64,000 nucleotides of DNA, from NCBI GenBank assembly GCA_902566635.1, contig CACFJP010000006.1, positions 1 through 64,000 on the forward strand. Direction: 5' to 3'. This document shows, in pieces, positions 63,694-64,000 of the stretch. How positions within the stretch are numbered: position 1 is the first letter of the stretch; each line of letters starts with the position of its first letter. The notes beneath the pieces are model-generated. The model saw only the letters and a program-made list of their open reading frames with translations, searched no databases and was not told the origin of the DNA. The stretch is from an uncultured Bacteroidota bacterium (GTDB lineage: Bacteria; Bacteroidota; Bacteroidia; Flavobacteriales; Flavobacteriaceae). The position numbers were made by a program, and so were the translations under genes.

Positions 63694-64000
63694 ATGGGCT
63701 TAATTACTAAAACCAAGCGAATCAATTTTCTCATTCTTTTAATGGGTTTTGTTTTTACTGGTTTTTCTCAAAATTTAGATGTAAAAAAAATTACTTCTGT
63801 AGAGGAAAGCTTTGACAAAATGAAGTGGTTTCAGCAAGCGAGATTTGGTATGTTTATTCATTATGGGTTGTATTCAGGATTGGAGGGATATTGGAAAAAT
63901 AAACCTGTAAAGGGGATTGGAGAGTGGATTTTAAAACATGCAGAAATACCTGTTAAAGAGTACCAACAATTGGCACAAAACTTCAATCCAGTGCAATTAA
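63694..64000 (+). CDS. GH29 family protein (third), cut by window end
   Basis: A frame open from the ATG at 63694 to the end of the window, not in the ORF track because it is partial. It reads a signal peptide (TKRINFLILLMGFVFTGFSQ) and then 'MKWFQQARFGMFIHYGLYSGLEG', 'GIGEWILKHAEIPVKEYQQL' and 'FNPVQL', a GH29 N-terminus of the alpha-L-fucosidase type with the GEWILKH element found in many larger GH29 enzymes. It starts one base after the beta-helix stop and so continues the plus-strand operon. About 100 residues of an expected 450-600 are present. Confidence 0.85.
   Translation, partial: MGLITKTKRINFLILLMGFVFTGFSQNLDVKKITSVEESFDKMKWFQQARFGMFIHYGLYSGLEGYWKNKPVKGIGEWILKHAEIPVKEYQQLAQNFNPVQL

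Overview
The window looks like a chromosomal segment of a marine, polysaccharide-degrading member of the Bacteroidota, most likely class Flavobacteriia. The evidence is the low G+C, several secreted proteins with C-terminal type IX secretion (T9SS) sorting tails, BshA of bacillithiol synthesis, a TonB-dependent receptor with a carboxypeptidase-like plug extension, Bacteroidota-type LptD and TamB proteins, and start codons mostly without strong Shine-Dalgarno sequences.

Layout. 1-5.1 kb: a truncated YfhO-type membrane protein, an outer-membrane protein, a GNAT protein and mnmE. 5.1-8.76 kb: an AT-rich three-gene cassette (circularly permuted ATP-grasp, alpha-E, transglutaminase) that lies between the 3' end of mnmE and a second, isolated copy of the last codons of mnmE. 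The intrinsic terminator follows just after that second copy. This is the pattern of a small integrated island at the mnmE 3' attachment site and is the most unusual structure in the window. 8.8-19.8 kb: secreted orphan proteins, a DUF481-like barrel, an HMA/TonB-receptor metal pair, a DUF1800/DUF1501 pair, and a saccharopine-dehydrogenase-like/DUF1338 pair suggesting lysine catabolism. 19.8-42.6 kb: core functions, namely bshA, a GH3/serine-hydrolase fusion, Fe-S redox proteins, an MCE protein, an amidase, LptD, RidA, a GlcNAc-kinase-like protein, gap, pfkA, TamB, tsaD, rsmE, an AI-2E family permease and a YbjQ protein. 42.67-42.87 kb: tRNA-Ser(GCT) and tRNA-Arg(TCT).

43-64 kb is a carbohydrate-utilisation region that begins directly after the tRNA pair. 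On the minus strand it carries a GH29 enzyme, a Zn-alcohol dehydrogenase, a broken kdgK/kdgA remnant, altronate dehydratase, tagaturonate reductase, an amidohydrolase-type lactonase, an SDR sugar dehydrogenase, a FucP-type symporter, a RhaM-type mutarotase, a beta-helix protein, a second DUF1800/DUF1501 pair and a canonical formylglycine-generating enzyme. On the plus strand are two more GH29 genes (the last cut by the window end) and a second beta-helix protein. Read together, the enzymes spell a route from L-galactose (or L-fucose-like sugars) through the lactone, L-galactonate, tagaturonate and altronate to 2-keto-3-deoxygluconate. The expected kinase and aldolase survive only as an internal-deletion fusion of about 70 codons. 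A glycan rich in L-galactose or L-fucose, possibly sulfated, such as a red-algal galactan or a fucan, is the probable target. No SusC/SusD pair and no sulfatase lies inside the window.
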